A DNA stretch of 64,000 bases from NCBI RefSeq assembly GCF_003431825.1, contig NZ_CP020083.1, positions 3,262,501-3,326,500 of the forward strand. Reading direction: 5' to 3'. A program made the translations under genes and the position numbers. The notes beneath the pieces are model-generated. The model was not told where the DNA came from, did not search any database, and saw only the letters and a program-made list of their open reading frames with translations. Of the stretch, positions 8,907-17,777 are shown one piece after another; position 1 is the stretch's first letter; each line of letters opens with the position of its first letter. Origin of the DNA: Blastomonas fulva. Lineage in GTDB: Bacteria > Pseudomonadota > Alphaproteobacteria > Sphingomonadales > Sphingomonadaceae.

Positions 8907-10712
8907 TCACTCTTCGCCCATCCTGAGCGCCGCGATAAAGGCTTCCTGCGGGATGCTGACCGAACCGTACTCGCGCATCCGCTTCTTGCCTTCCTTCTGC
9001 TTGTCGAGCAGCTTCTTCTTGCGGCTGATGTCGCCGCCATAGCATTTGGCGGTCACGTCCTTGCGCATCGCGGCGATGGTTTCGCGCGCGATCACCTTGC
9101 CGCCGATCGCCGCCTGAATCGGGATCTTGAACAGGTGGCGCGGGATCAGGTCCTTCAGCCGCTCGCACATGCCGCGACCGCGCGATTCGGCGGTGCCACG
9201 GTGGACGATCATGCTCAGCGCATCGACGGGTTCGGCGTTGACCATGATCGACATCTTGACGAGGTCGCCTTCGCGATAGCCGATCTGGTGGTAATCGAAC
9301 GACGCATAGCCGCGGCTGATCGACTTCAAGCGGTCGTAGAAATCGAACACCACCTCGTTGAGCGGCAATTCGTACGTCACCTGTGCGCGTCCGCCGACAT
9401 AGGTCAGGTTCTTCTGAATACCGCGCCTGTCCTGGCAGAGCTTGAGGATGCTGCCGAGATACTCGTCTGGGCAATAGATCACCGCCTCGATCCACGGCTC
9501 CTGGATTTCGTCGATCTTGGTCGGATCGGGCATGTCCGCGGGATTGTGCAGCTCGATCTCGCCGCCACCATAGGTCAGCTGGATCTTGTAGACCACCGAC
9601 GGTGCTGTGGTGATGAGGTCGAGGTCGTACTCGCGGGTCAGACGTTCCTGGATGATCTCCAGATGCAGCAGGCCGAGGAAACCGCAGCGGAAGCCGAAGC
9701 CCAATGCCGCGCTCGATTCCATCTCGAAGCTGAACGATGCGTCGTTGAGCCGCAGCTTGGAGATTGAGTCGCGCAATTTGTCGAAGTCGTTTGCATCGAC
9801 CGGGAACAACCCGCAGAACACCACCGGCTGCACTTCCTTGAACCCCGGCAGCGGGGCAGCTGCGGGGTTCTTCACCGTGGTAATCGTGTCGCCGACGCGA
9901 GTCTGGCTGATGTCCTTGATCTGCGCAGTGATGAAGCCGATCTCGCCGGCTGCCAGCTCGGGCAGCGTCTCGATCTTGGGGCGCATGCAGCCGACACGGT
10001 CGACCAGATGCTCGGTCCCGCCGGCCATGAACTTGATGTTCTGGCCCTTCTTGATCACGCCGTTGACGACGCGCACCAGAATGACGACGCCAAGGTACGG
10101 ATCGTACCAGCTGTCGACCAGCATCGCCTCGAGCGGCGCGTCGCGGTCACCCTTGGGCGGGGGGATCTTCCTGACGATCTGCTCGAGAATTTCCTCGATG
10201 CCGATGCCCGACTTGGCGCTGGCCAACACGGCTTCGGAGGCATCGAGACCGATGATGTCCTCGATCTCCTTCTTCACCTTTTCGGGCTCTGCGGCCGGCA
10301 GATCGATCTTGTTGATGACCGGCAGGATCTCGTGATCATGCTCGATCGACTGATAGACGTTCGCCAGCGTCTGCGCCTCGACCCCCTGTGCGGCGTCTAC
10401 GACGAGCAGCGCGCCTTCGCACGCGGCGAGCGAGCGCGACACCTCATAGGCGAAGTCGACGTGCCCCGGCGTGTCCATCAGATTCAGCTCGTACAGCTGC
10501 CCGTCCTTGGCGGTGTAGTTCAGCCGCACGGTCTGCGCCTTGATGGTGATCCCGCGCTCTTTTTCGATGTCCATGTTGTCCAGCACCTGTGCGGACATTT
10601 CGCGTTCGGACAGCCCCCCGGTCTGCTGGATCAGCCGGTCGGCCAGGGTCGATTTGCCATGGTCGATATGCGCGATGATGGAGAAATTTCGGATGTGCTT
10701 GAGTTCGGTCAT
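8907..10712 (-). CDS. lepA: Elongation factor 4 (LepA), ribosome-associated GTPase
   Basis: A 601-residue translational GTPase of normal LepA length, thought to help initiation and ribosome maturation and to back-translocate ribosomes. G-domain motifs are intact: AHIDHGKST (G1), the RGIT switch, DTPGHVDF (G3), NKIDLP (G4) and the SAKSG loop. The C-terminal LepA-specific domain ends in [18 protein letters not shown]. The start at 10712 (MTELKHIRN) matches the family; the open frame continues upstream to 10955 without support. Its stop (8907-8909) is immediately adjacent to the stop of the convergent amt gene, with no intergenic base. Confidence 0.97.
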   Translation of the reverse strand: MTELKHIRNFSIIAHIDHGKSTLADRLIQQTGGLSEREMSAQVLDNMDIEKERGITIKAQTVRLNYTAKDGQLYELNLMDTPGHVDFAYEVSRSLAACEGALLVVDAAQGVEAQTLANVYQSIEHDHEILPVINKIDLPAAEPEKVKKEIEDIIGLDASEAVLASAKSGIGIEEILEQIVRKIPPPKGDRDAPLEAMLVDSWYDPYLGVVILVRVVNGVIKKGQNIKFMAGGTEHLVDRVGCMRPKIETLPELAAGEIGFITAQIKDISQTRVGDTITTVKNPAAAPLPGFKEVQPVVFCGLFPVDANDFDKLRDSISKLRLNDASFSFEMESSAALGFGFRCGFLGLLHLEIIQERLTREYDLDLITTAPSVVYKIQLTYGGGEIELHNPADMPDPTKIDEIQEPWIEAVIYCPDEYLGSILKLCQDRRGIQKNLTYVGGRAQVTYELPLNEVVFDFYDRLKSISRGYASFDYHQIGYREGDLVKMSIMVNAEPVDALSMIVHRGTAESRGRGMCERLKDLIPRHLFKIPIQAAIGGKVIARETIAAMRKDVTAKCYGGDISRKKKLLDKQKEGKKRMREYGSVSIPQEAFIAALRMGEE

Positions 10713-11005
10713 GTCCGCGCGATTAGCAGGAGCTTGCCCCAGTGTCAGCAGGGAAAGCACCGACCGGGGCGCTGTTGCTCCATTGTCACAACCTCGCAGA
10801 AAGATGAACCTCCTATGAAGCGAATGTTGCAACTTGGTGGCGAGGGCGAATAGCCTTGCCACATAAACAGGGACTTCGGCGCGCCACAGAACGACGCCGG
10901 GACCTGGCAGGGGAACAGGGCCAGGCGCTTTCAGCGCCCGGAAATATGCACGCACCGATATGGTTCGGTGTGCGATCTCGCCTGTAAAATGGCTTGGGGG
11001 TATTC
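10713..11005. other. 293-bp gap between divergent lepA and the TonB-receptor gene
   Basis: No convincing gene is seen here. The gap must carry the lepA promoter on one side and the receptor promoter and leader on the other. Two small hairpins lie towards the receptor: GGCGC/GCGCC (10924-10938) and CACCGA/TCGGTG (10953-10970). A GGGGGT at about 10997-11002 precedes the receptor ATG at 11006 and can serve as its ribosome-binding site. I could not identify a Fur box or other operator with confidence. Confidence 0.5.
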
Positions 11006-11098
11006 ATGTCAAAAGCAAATCTACATTCGAATTTCGTCTCTCTGCCGGCGATGGCGACCGCGCTAGCGATCAGCGCCCTGATCAGCCCTGCCGCATTC
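11006..11098 (+). pseudogene. 5' fragment of an interrupted TonB-dependent receptor gene
   Basis: The start codon and the first 31 residues of a receptor signal peptide (MSKANLHSNFVSLPAM, then ATALAISALISPAAF) are followed by IS DNA, which adds one Val codon and then a TAG stop at 11102-11104. Joining base 11098 to base 13641 gives TTC-GCT-CAG-GAT in frame, encoding F-A-Q-D, a standard AFA|QD signal-peptidase site that continues into the receptor. The insertion therefore separates the export signal from the rest of the protein. Confidence 0.88.
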
Positions 11099-11281
11099 GT
11101 TTAGAGTTTCGGACGCCGTGAGGCGTCGGAAAGTCGACGGTGCCCGAACCCGCGGTCGTCAGGTGCTGATGTCTATGGGGATTTCGATTTTGGGCTTGTG
11201 GGAGCAGCGGTGGGTGCTGCCGATAAGCGGACGGAACTGAAAGCGGACTGGCTGCTTTTGGGGTGACGAGCGGGTTGCCGT

Positions 11282-11300
11282 AAATCGGACCGTCCGATTT
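11282..11300. repeat. 19-bp palindrome near the IS91 ori end
   Basis: AAATCGGAC (11282-11290), one central C, then the exact complement GTCCGATTT (11292-11300). It lies between the transposase stop and the inferred ori end, in about 300 bp of IS DNA without a gene. It could be a transposase recognition hairpin or an mRNA end; the sequence does not decide. Confidence 0.5.
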
Positions 11301-11399
11301 TGGAGGGCGCAGGTCTGCTTTTGGTGGGTGATGGCGCAGTGCTCTGTGCTCCCCGAAGCACGGTCGCTTCGGGGCCGGTTGAAGGCAGGCCGTGCCGGG

Positions 11400-12593
11400 T
11401 CACGACGATGTTCTCCCGGATGCGTTGACAGGATGCGGTGGTGCGCGCGGCTGATATCTGCGCTCGAAAGTCTCGATGATGACCATGCTGCCACCGCAGC
11501 ACGGGCACGGTGGCCGATGGTCCGGCGGATCGACAGCCGTGTCATCGATGGCAGGTGGCGCAACCGCCAGCAGTCGGCGGGCGTGTTCGAGATGGGCCTT
11601 GCGGGTCGCACCGGCCAGCAGCCCGTAATGGCGTATCCGGTGGAACCCGCGTGGCAGGTTGTGCAGCAGGAAGCGACGGATGAACTCGTCGGCGCCTAAG
11701 GTCATGTCCTGCTGGCGCTGCGCGCCATTGCGGCGATAATCCTTGTAGCGGAACGTGACGCCTTCACTGTCGAAGCGGAGGATGCGGCTGTTCGAGATGG
11801 CGACGCGGTGGGTATAGCGCGCCAGATAGGCGAGCACCGCCTCAGGTCCTGCAAAGGGCGGCTTGGCATAGACCACCCAGCGCTTTCTGCGGACCGGTGA
11901 CAGATGACGCAGAAAGGCCCGCCGCTCGGCGAGATGCGCCAGGCTGCCGAAGAACCCGAGCTTGCCGGCATCGTGGAGCGCGATCAGCCGCGTGAGGAAC
12001 AGGCGGCGGAACAGGGCGCCCAGGACACGGACGGGCAGAAGAAAGGCCGGGCGCGCAGATATCCAGCGCTCGCCATCACGCGCGATACCGCCGCCGGGCA
12101 CGATCATATGGACATGCGGATGATGGGTAAGCGCCGAGCCCCAGGTGTGGAGTACAGCGGTAATGCCGATACGTGCGCCCAGATGCCTGGGGTCGGCGGC
12201 GATGGTCAGCATCGTCTGGGAGGCGGCCTTGAACAGCAGGTCATAGAGCAGCGCCTTGTTGTGGAACGCAATGGCGCTGACCTGTGCCGGGAGCGTGAAC
12301 ACGACGTGGAAATAGCCCACCGGCAACAGGTCGGCCTCGCGCTCGGCCAGCCAGGTACGCGCGGCTGCTCCCTGGCACTTGGGGCAATGCCGGTTGCGAC
12401 AGCTGTTATAGGCGATCCGCCAATGCCCGCAGTCTGTGCAGGCTTCGACGTGACCGCCCATTGTAGCGGTGCGGCAATGCTCGACGGCCGACATGATCTT
12501 GAGCTGGTGCAGGCTCAGATGCCCGGCATGGGCAATGCGATAGCCAGGCCCTGCAACGCGGAAGATGTCGGCCACCTCTATGGAGGTGCGCAC
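11400..12593 (-). CDS. tnpA: IS91-family Y2 rolling-circle transposase
   Basis: A 397-residue HUH-type transposase that nicks one strand and moves by rolling-circle replication. The N-terminal zinc-binding part shows CTDCGHWRIAYNSCRNRHCPKC. The HUH motif is THHPHVHMIVPGG, and the paired catalytic tyrosines are in YLARYTHRVAISNS (Y-x3-Y). A C-terminal CPCCGG and a tail rich in Arg/Pro complete the protein. The length is normal for IS91 relatives and the frame is intact. It starts 6 bp after the recombinase stop, so the two are probably co-transcribed. Confidence 0.95.
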   Translation of the reverse strand: MRTSIEVADIFRVAGPGYRIAHAGHLSLHQLKIMSAVEHCRTATMGGHVEACTDCGHWRIAYNSCRNRHCPKCQGAAARTWLAEREADLLPVGYFHVVFTLPAQVSAIAFHNKALLYDLLFKAASQTMLTIAADPRHLGARIGITAVLHTWGSALTHHPHVHMIVPGGGIARDGERWISARPAFLLPVRVLGALFRRLFLTRLIALHDAGKLGFFGSLAHLAERRAFLRHLSPVRRKRWVVYAKPPFAGPEAVLAYLARYTHRVAISNSRILRFDSEGVTFRYKDYRRNGAQRQQDMTLGADEFIRRFLLHNLPRGFHRIRHYGLLAGATRKAHLEHARRLLAVAPPAIDDTAVDPPDHRPPCPCCGGSMVIIETFERRYQPRAPPHPVNASGRTSS

Positions 12594-12599
12594 CGGGCC

Positions 12600-13508
12600 T
12601 CAGCCGTCGGGCACCTGCGCGGTGGATGAGGTCAAGGCCAGCCTGTCGAGCGGACTGATCACCGCTCGCATCGTCTTGGTTGCCACCTGTGTGTAGAAAG
12701 CGGTGGTGTTAAGCTTGGCATGGCCCAGCAACGCCTGGATGACGCGGATATCGACCCCGTCCTCCAGCAGATGGGTGGCGAAGCTGTGCCGCAAGGTGTG
12801 CGGGCCGACCCGCCTTGTGATGTCCGCTGCCTCGGCTGCCTCGACGACGACGCGATACAGCTGCCGGGTGCTGATCGGCAGCAGCGCGCTTCTGCCTGGG
12901 AAAAGCCAGCTGTCTGCATGCAACACGCCCTGTTGTCGTCCGGCGCGCCACCACTCGCGCAGCAGCACGAGCAGGCCTTCGGGCAGCATGGCGTTGCGAT
13001 ATCGGCCACCCTTGCCACGCTCGATACGCAGCACCATGCGCTTGCTGTCGATGTCGCGCACCTTGAGCGCCGAGACCTCGCCGACGCGCAGTCCCGCGCC
13101 ATAGGCAACCGACAGCGCTGCCTGATGCTTGAGGCAGGTCGTGGCCTCCAGCAACCGCTTCACCTCGTCCTGGGTCAGCACCACGGGGATCTTGCGGGCG
13201 TGCGAAGTGCGCACCAGCTTGCGCGCCAGATCGGGCCGATCCAGCGTGTGGGTGAAGAAGAACCGCAGCGCTGCAACTATGCTGTTCATCGTCGGCACCG
13301 GAACGCCGGTCTCGCGTTGGTCGATCTGGAAGCGCCGCAGATCCTCTGCAGTTGCCGTGTGCGGCGAGCGTCCCAGCCATGTGGCGAAACGTCCAACATC
13401 GCGGATATAGTTGCGCTGCGTCTCGCGGCTGAAGCGCCGCATGTTCATGTCCTCGATCAACCGCTGGCGCAGCGGGCTGACCGTACCGATCGCTATAAGC
13501 TCGTTCAT
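12600..13508 (-). CDS. IS91-associated tyrosine recombinase/integrase
   Basis: A 302-residue XerC/D-like site-specific recombinase. An N-terminal SAM-like DNA-binding domain (about residues 12-95) precedes the catalytic domain with Arg in GAGLRVGEVSALK, Lys in RGKGG, HTLRHSFATHLL (His-x-x-Arg), the second His in LLGHAKLNTT and the nucleophile Tyr in AFYTQVA. Homologues regularly accompany IS91 transposases, where they are thought to resolve or assist insertion. The ATG at 13508 is preceded by AGGAG, buried in a hairpin. It is the first gene of the element's two-gene unit. Confidence 0.92.
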   Translation of the reverse strand: MNELIAIGTVSPLRQRLIEDMNMRRFSRETQRNYIRDVGRFATWLGRSPHTATAEDLRRFQIDQRETGVPVPTMNSIVAALRFFFTHTLDRPDLARKLVRTSHARKIPVVLTQDEVKRLLEATTCLKHQAALSVAYGAGLRVGEVSALKVRDIDSKRMVLRIERGKGGRYRNAMLPEGLLVLLREWWRAGRQQGVLHADSWLFPGRSALLPISTRQLYRVVVEAAEAADITRRVGPHTLRHSFATHLLEDGVDIRVIQALLGHAKLNTTAFYTQVATKTMRAVISPLDRLALTSSTAQVPDG

Positions 13509-13510
13509 CG

Positions 13511-13538
13511 TTCGACTCCTCAGGTTGAAGGAGTCGAA
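13511..13538 (-). promoter_or_regulatory. Hairpin masking the recombinase ribosome-binding site
   Basis: TTCGACTCC (13511-13519) and GGAGTCGAA (13530-13538) are exact reverse complements around a 10-nt loop. In the recombinase mRNA the 3' arm contains the GGAG ribosome-binding site and ends 2 nt before the ATG, so folding would hide the site. Each arm also holds one GANTC methylation site. Translational control of the IS is an inference. Confidence 0.6.
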
Positions 13539-13640
13539 ATGGTCTGCCCACCACGGACACTGTTCAATCCAGGCGCTGCGCCCGCGCCGTCAGCTTAGCT
13601 TCACCCCAAACACCACTCCCGCGAAGCGGGTTCGTGCACC

Positions 13641-16600
13641 GCTCAGGATGTTCAGGAACAGGTCGAAGCGACCGCAGAGGCCACCGAAGGCACCATCGTG
13701 GTCACCGGCAGCCGCCTGTCTCGTGATGCAAATGCCACAGCACCGTTGCCGATCAGCACCGTGACTGCAGAGGCACTCGCAGCAGCGGGCAACTCCGATC
13801 CCACGGCAACGCTGCGCCAGATCCCCGCGCTGATCTCCTCGGGCACGGTCGCTGACTCGATCGAACGCGGCGGCGGCGGCATCGGCCAGGCCACGCTCAA
13901 CCTGCGCCAGCTTGGCTCCAACCGCACCCTGGTAGTCGTGGACGGCTATCGCCACGTTTCGGGCGTTGCCGGCCAGCAGACCGTCGACGTGTCGACCATC
14001 CCGGCAGCACTGATCGAGCGCGTCGAAGTGCTCACCGGCGGCGCATCGGCGATCTATGGCGCGGACGCGGTCACCGGCGTGGTCAACTATGTGCTCAAGA
14101 AGGATTTCGAAGGCATCGCACTCGACGGCTTTGCCAGCATGGCATCGCAGGGCGCGGGCGGCAGCTACCGGCTTGACGGCACGATCGGGCACAACTTCGG
14201 CGACGGCCGCGGTAACATCACTTTCTCGGCCGGCTATGCCAAGGACCTCGAAGTGCTGTTCGGCCAGCGTGACTTCACCCGTGACAACGGCCGCGGCAAC
14301 AACAGCACCACGTATGCCAACCCCGATCGTCGCTTCCAGCGCGGCGATATCAGCGCCGCTGCGACGCCCAACTTCGCAACGCGGTTCTCGCAGGCCGCCG
14401 GGCGCTTCCCGATCGGTTTTGCCATCCCCACCGCGGCCCAGTTCGCCACCCAGTTCCCCGGGCGCACGCCGACCGCAGCCGAACAGGCGCTGATCGACCG
14501 CGCGGCGAACGCACCTTTGTTCGTCATCGGAGCCGATCCCAAGTTCGCGATCAGCTCGGGCCAGGGCCTGATTTTCCGCAACGATTTCGGTTTCTTCAAT
14601 GCCGACATCAATCGCAACGGCGTGAACGACTGCCGCGAAAGCTATATCGGCCTCACCGGCTTTGGCGGCGGCGGCTGCTATGTCTCGACCCCCGGCGGCG
14701 GCGTGAAGATCTTCGAAGACGGCGTCATTTCGACCGGGTCCAACCAGTTCGGTGGCGATGGCGCGGTCGAACGCACCAACGAAACCTCGCTGATCCCCGA
14801 AAGCGAGCGCATCTTCGCGAACCTGCGCGCGAACTACGAGTTCTCGCCTGCAGCCAATGTGTTCATCGACGCCAAATATGCGCGCAACACCACCATTTCG
14901 CGCAACAACTACAACACCTTCTACGACAGCCTGCTGATCTTCCCCGACAACCCGTTCATTCCGGCGGTGCTGCAGGCGGATGCGAACCAGGCAGGCGGTC
15001 TGCGCGTCAGCCGTGACTTCCTCGATCTTGGTCCCAACATCCAGCGGGCCAAGCGCGAAACCTATCGCATCGTCGGCGGTCTGACCGGTGATATCACCGA
15101 TCACCTGAAGTACGAACTGGTCGGCAACTACGGCCGCACCGATAGCCAGGTGACCCAGGGCAACACGGTACGGTACGACCGCCTGTTCGCTGCGATCGAC
15201 GTGGTGCGTGGCCCCAACGGCCAGCCGATCTGCCGGTCGGACATCAGTGGCGTTCCGCATCCGGGCAGCGAAATCTTCCCGGTGATTGCACCCGGCTTCT
15301 TCACCTTCCGTCCCGGCGATGGCCAGTGCCGCCCGGCCAACATTCTGGCAGGGCAGAATTCGGTCAGCGCAGAAGCGGTGAACTTCATCACGACGCCCAC
15401 CACCGACCGCTTCCGGCTTGAGCAGATCGTGTTCACCGGCCTCGTCAGCGGCGATACCGGCGGCTTCTTCAATCTGCCCGGCGGTGCGATCCAGTTCGCG
15501 GTCGGCGGCGAGTACCGCAAGGAAAAGTCGCGTTCGCGGTTCAGCGATCTCGAGCTTGGCCTGCTTCCCGAAGGCTCGCCCGCAGGTCCGGCGGGTGCGT
15601 TCATCGGCGATATCTCTGACAACCAGTCGCTGATCTTCGACGCCCAGACCCGCACCTTCAATGCCGGCGGATCTTTCGACGTGATCGAGGCATTCGGTGA
15701 AATCTCGATCCCGATCCTCAAGGACACGCCGTTCTTCCACGAGCTGACCGTGGGTGGCGCAGCGCGCTATTCGGATTATTCGACGGTCGGAAGCGCGTTT
15801 ACCTGGAACGTGAACGGCATCTGGGCACCGATCCCTGATATCCGCTTCCGCGGCACCTATTCGCGCGCCATTCGCGCACCGAATATCGCCGAACTGTTCG
15901 ATCCGGCGCAGGGTGCGACCTTCCGTCCGGCAGATCCGTGCGATCTGATCAACCAGTCGGCCACGCCCAACCGCCTGCCCAACTGCATCGCGGCAGCCAC
16001 CGCGCTGGGGATCGCCAACCCCACGACCTTCCTCGCCAACTACAACGATCCGCTGACCGCGCGTTTCTCCGGAACCAGCGGCGGAAATCCCAACCTGACC
16101 GAGGAAACCGCCACGACCTTCACCGTCGGTGGCGTGCTGCAGCCGCGCTTCCTGCCCGGCCTGACCGTGTCGGTCGATTACTACTCGATCAAGATCGAGG
16201 ACGCGATCGCAGCGGTCACCGCGCAGGACATCGTCAACACCTGCTATGACAACACCACCTTCCCCAACCAGTTCTGCGACCTGTTCACGCGCAACGGACC
16301 TGGCTCGGGACCGACGACCTTCGGGTTCAACTTCCTGCGCCAGACCCAGCTCAACTTCGGCAAGATCGAAACCGCAGGCATCGATGCCTCGCTCGATTAC
16401 CGCTTCTCGATTGGCGGCAGCAACATTGCGCTGAACATCGCGGCCAACTGGACCGACAAGGTCAACCGGTTCTTCGATCCGGTCGATACCACGCTGGTCA
16501 ATCCCGGCCTCAACGAACTCGGCGCGCCCGAATGGTCAGGCGTGGGATCGGTGACCTACAACCGCGGACGGTTCACGCTGAACTATTCGCTGCAATATGT

Positions 16601-16844
16601 CGGCAAGCAGGCGGCCGCATCGGTGATCCAGATCGAGCGTATCCAGACCGAGTTCGGTCCGGCAGGCTTCGCTCCGGAATACTGGCTGCATAACATCGCT
16701 GCCAGCTTTGACGTCGCGGAGAACTTCACGATCACCGCGGGCATCAACAACGTGTCCGACCGCGAACCGTACCTGGCAAGCTCTGCCTATCCGGTCAGCG
16801 GCATCGGCCGGACCTTCTTCATGGCGGCGGGCGCCAAGTTCTGA
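13641..16844 (+). pseudogene. TonB-dependent receptor, main part, cut from its signal peptide by IS91
   Basis: These 1067 codons without a stop encode a mature receptor beginning AQDVQEQVEA. The TonB-box-like GTIVVTGSR follows about 20 residues in. The plug contains LRQLGSNRTLVVVDGYR, IERVEVLTGGASAIYGADAV and GVVNYVLKKDFEG. A large beta-barrel ends SGIGRTFFMAAGAKF with the usual terminal Phe. In frame, translation upstream meets a TAG at 13596 and no ATG; the only start-like codon is GTG 13698 inside the TonB box. A functional exported protein is therefore unlikely in this strain. The otherwise intact frame suggests a recent insertion. Ligand unknown; no STN domain. Confidence 0.9.
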
Positions 16845-16863
16845 TCGCCTGAAGTCGTCGAAT

Positions 16864-16904
16864 AAAAAGGGGTCGCGTTTCCTTGGGGAGCGCGGCCCTT
16901 TTTT
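16864..16904 (+). terminator. Intrinsic terminator after the TonB receptor
   Basis: AAAAAGGG and CGCG pair with CGCG and CCCTTTTTT around a 13-nt loop with a small internal bulge, followed by the six-T run 16899-16904. It starts 19 bp after the receptor stop and separates it from the lipid-kinase gene. Confidence 0.78.
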
Positions 16905-16940
16905 GTGGCACCTTTCGGCGGTCTGGTGCGTTGAGCGCGC

Positions 16941-17777
16941 ATGACAGGCACATGGCTCATCGTGAACGAGGCAAGCGGCAGCTACGATGCTGACGTGATC
17001 GCCGATATCGTAACCCGCTTCGCCGATGGCGGACAGCCGGTGGACTGCGTCGTCCGCTGCCCCGACGATACACTGCCGACGCCCGAACGGCTTGAGGCCG
17101 AGGGGGTGTCGATCCTGGCAATCTATGCGGGCGACGGCACCACCAACAGCGCGCTCAAGGCGGCGCAAGGCTGGGACGGAGATGTTCTGATCCTGCCTGG
17201 AGGCACGATGAACCTGCTGGCGCGCGCGCTGCATGGCGAGCATTCGTGCCAGGATATCATCGCATATGCCTGTCGCGACCGCCACACGCGGCGGCTCAAC
17301 ACGGTCCAGATCGGCGAGAACATCGCTTATGTCGGCGTGATCGCAGGCCCCACCACGAGCTGGGCCAAGGTCCGCGAGAATGCCCGGCGTGCCGACGTTG
17401 CCGATCTGGTGTTCACCACCATCCCGGCTGCGATATCCGAAAGCCTGAGCGGACCGCAGGTCGGCATCGAGGGCCACGATGGCACTTACCCTGCGATCTT
17501 CGCGGCGCCGCGTGAAAACACGCTGGCGCTGTGCGGGTTTACCGCATCGAGCATCGGCGAGGTGATCGCGCACGCCGGCGCCTGGCTTGATGGCGACTTT
17601 CGCGATGGACCCCGTGTCGATCTGGGCGAGGCGAGCCGCGCGACGCTGGTCAGCGAAGCCGACAGCATCGGCCTGCTGATCGATGGCGAACCTGCAGATT
17701 GCGCTCCGGGCGATACCTTGGTGCTAGGCCGCGCGCCGCACAACTTCATCGATACACGAGGACCTGCCGACCGATGA
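16941..17777 (+). CDS. Diacylglycerol/lipid kinase-like protein (DAGK catalytic domain)
   Basis: A 278-residue soluble protein with the DAGK_cat fold. The nucleotide loop reads AGDGTTN (usually GGDGT) at about residues 62-68, and the second family motif is PGGTMNLLARAL (about 86-97). The family phosphorylates lipids such as diacylglycerol or sphingoid bases with ATP at the membrane surface. Sphingomonads contain sphingolipids, so a sphingoid-base role is conceivable but unproven. Its stop overlaps the start of the metallophosphoesterase gene by 4 bp (ATGA), implying coupled translation. Confidence 0.8.
   Translation: MTGTWLIVNEASGSYDADVIADIVTRFADGGQPVDCVVRCPDDTLPTPERLEAEGVSILAIYAGDGTTNSALKAAQGWDGDVLILPGGTMNLLARALHGEHSCQDIIAYACRDRHTRRLNTVQIGENIAYVGVIAGPTTSWAKVRENARRADVADLVFTTIPAAISESLSGPQVGIEGHDGTYPAIFAAPRENTLALCGFTASSIGEVIAHAGAWLDGDFRDGPRVDLGEASRATLVSEADSIGLLIDGEPADCAPGDTLVLGRAPHNFIDTRGPADR

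Larger units (their letters stand above)
11099..13640 (-). mobile_element. IS91-family insertion sequence with accessory tyrosine recombinase
   Basis: About 2542 bp, encoding a tyrosine recombinase followed after 6 bp by a Y2 (HUH) transposase, both on the minus strand. Boundaries are inferred from restoration of the target reading frame (one-base ambiguity). There are no terminal inverted repeats and no visible target duplication, as expected for rolling-circle IS91 elements. Downstream of the transposase, at the inferred ori end, lie small hairpins (11112-11127 and a 19-bp palindrome at 11282-11300). The opposite (ter) end carries a CCCGC-GAA-GCGGG hairpin (13618-13630) 10 bp from the boundary. 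On the minus strand the flank beside the ori end reads GAAT, one base from the GAAC preferred by IS91. Confidence 0.88.

Noticed and set aside
12600..13508. Prophage or integron integrase
   Set aside because: No phage genes, attC sites or tRNA-integration site are nearby; it lies 6 bp from an IS91 transposase inside the inferred IS borders.
13698..13700. GTG as a genuine start of the TonB receptor
   Set aside because: It lies inside the IVVTGSR TonB-box region and would give a protein without signal peptide; the true start is at 11006 before the IS.
13590..15740. 716-codon minus-strand open frame opposite the TonB receptor
   Set aside because: No recognisable domain and low-complexity composition; the plus strand encodes a clear receptor.
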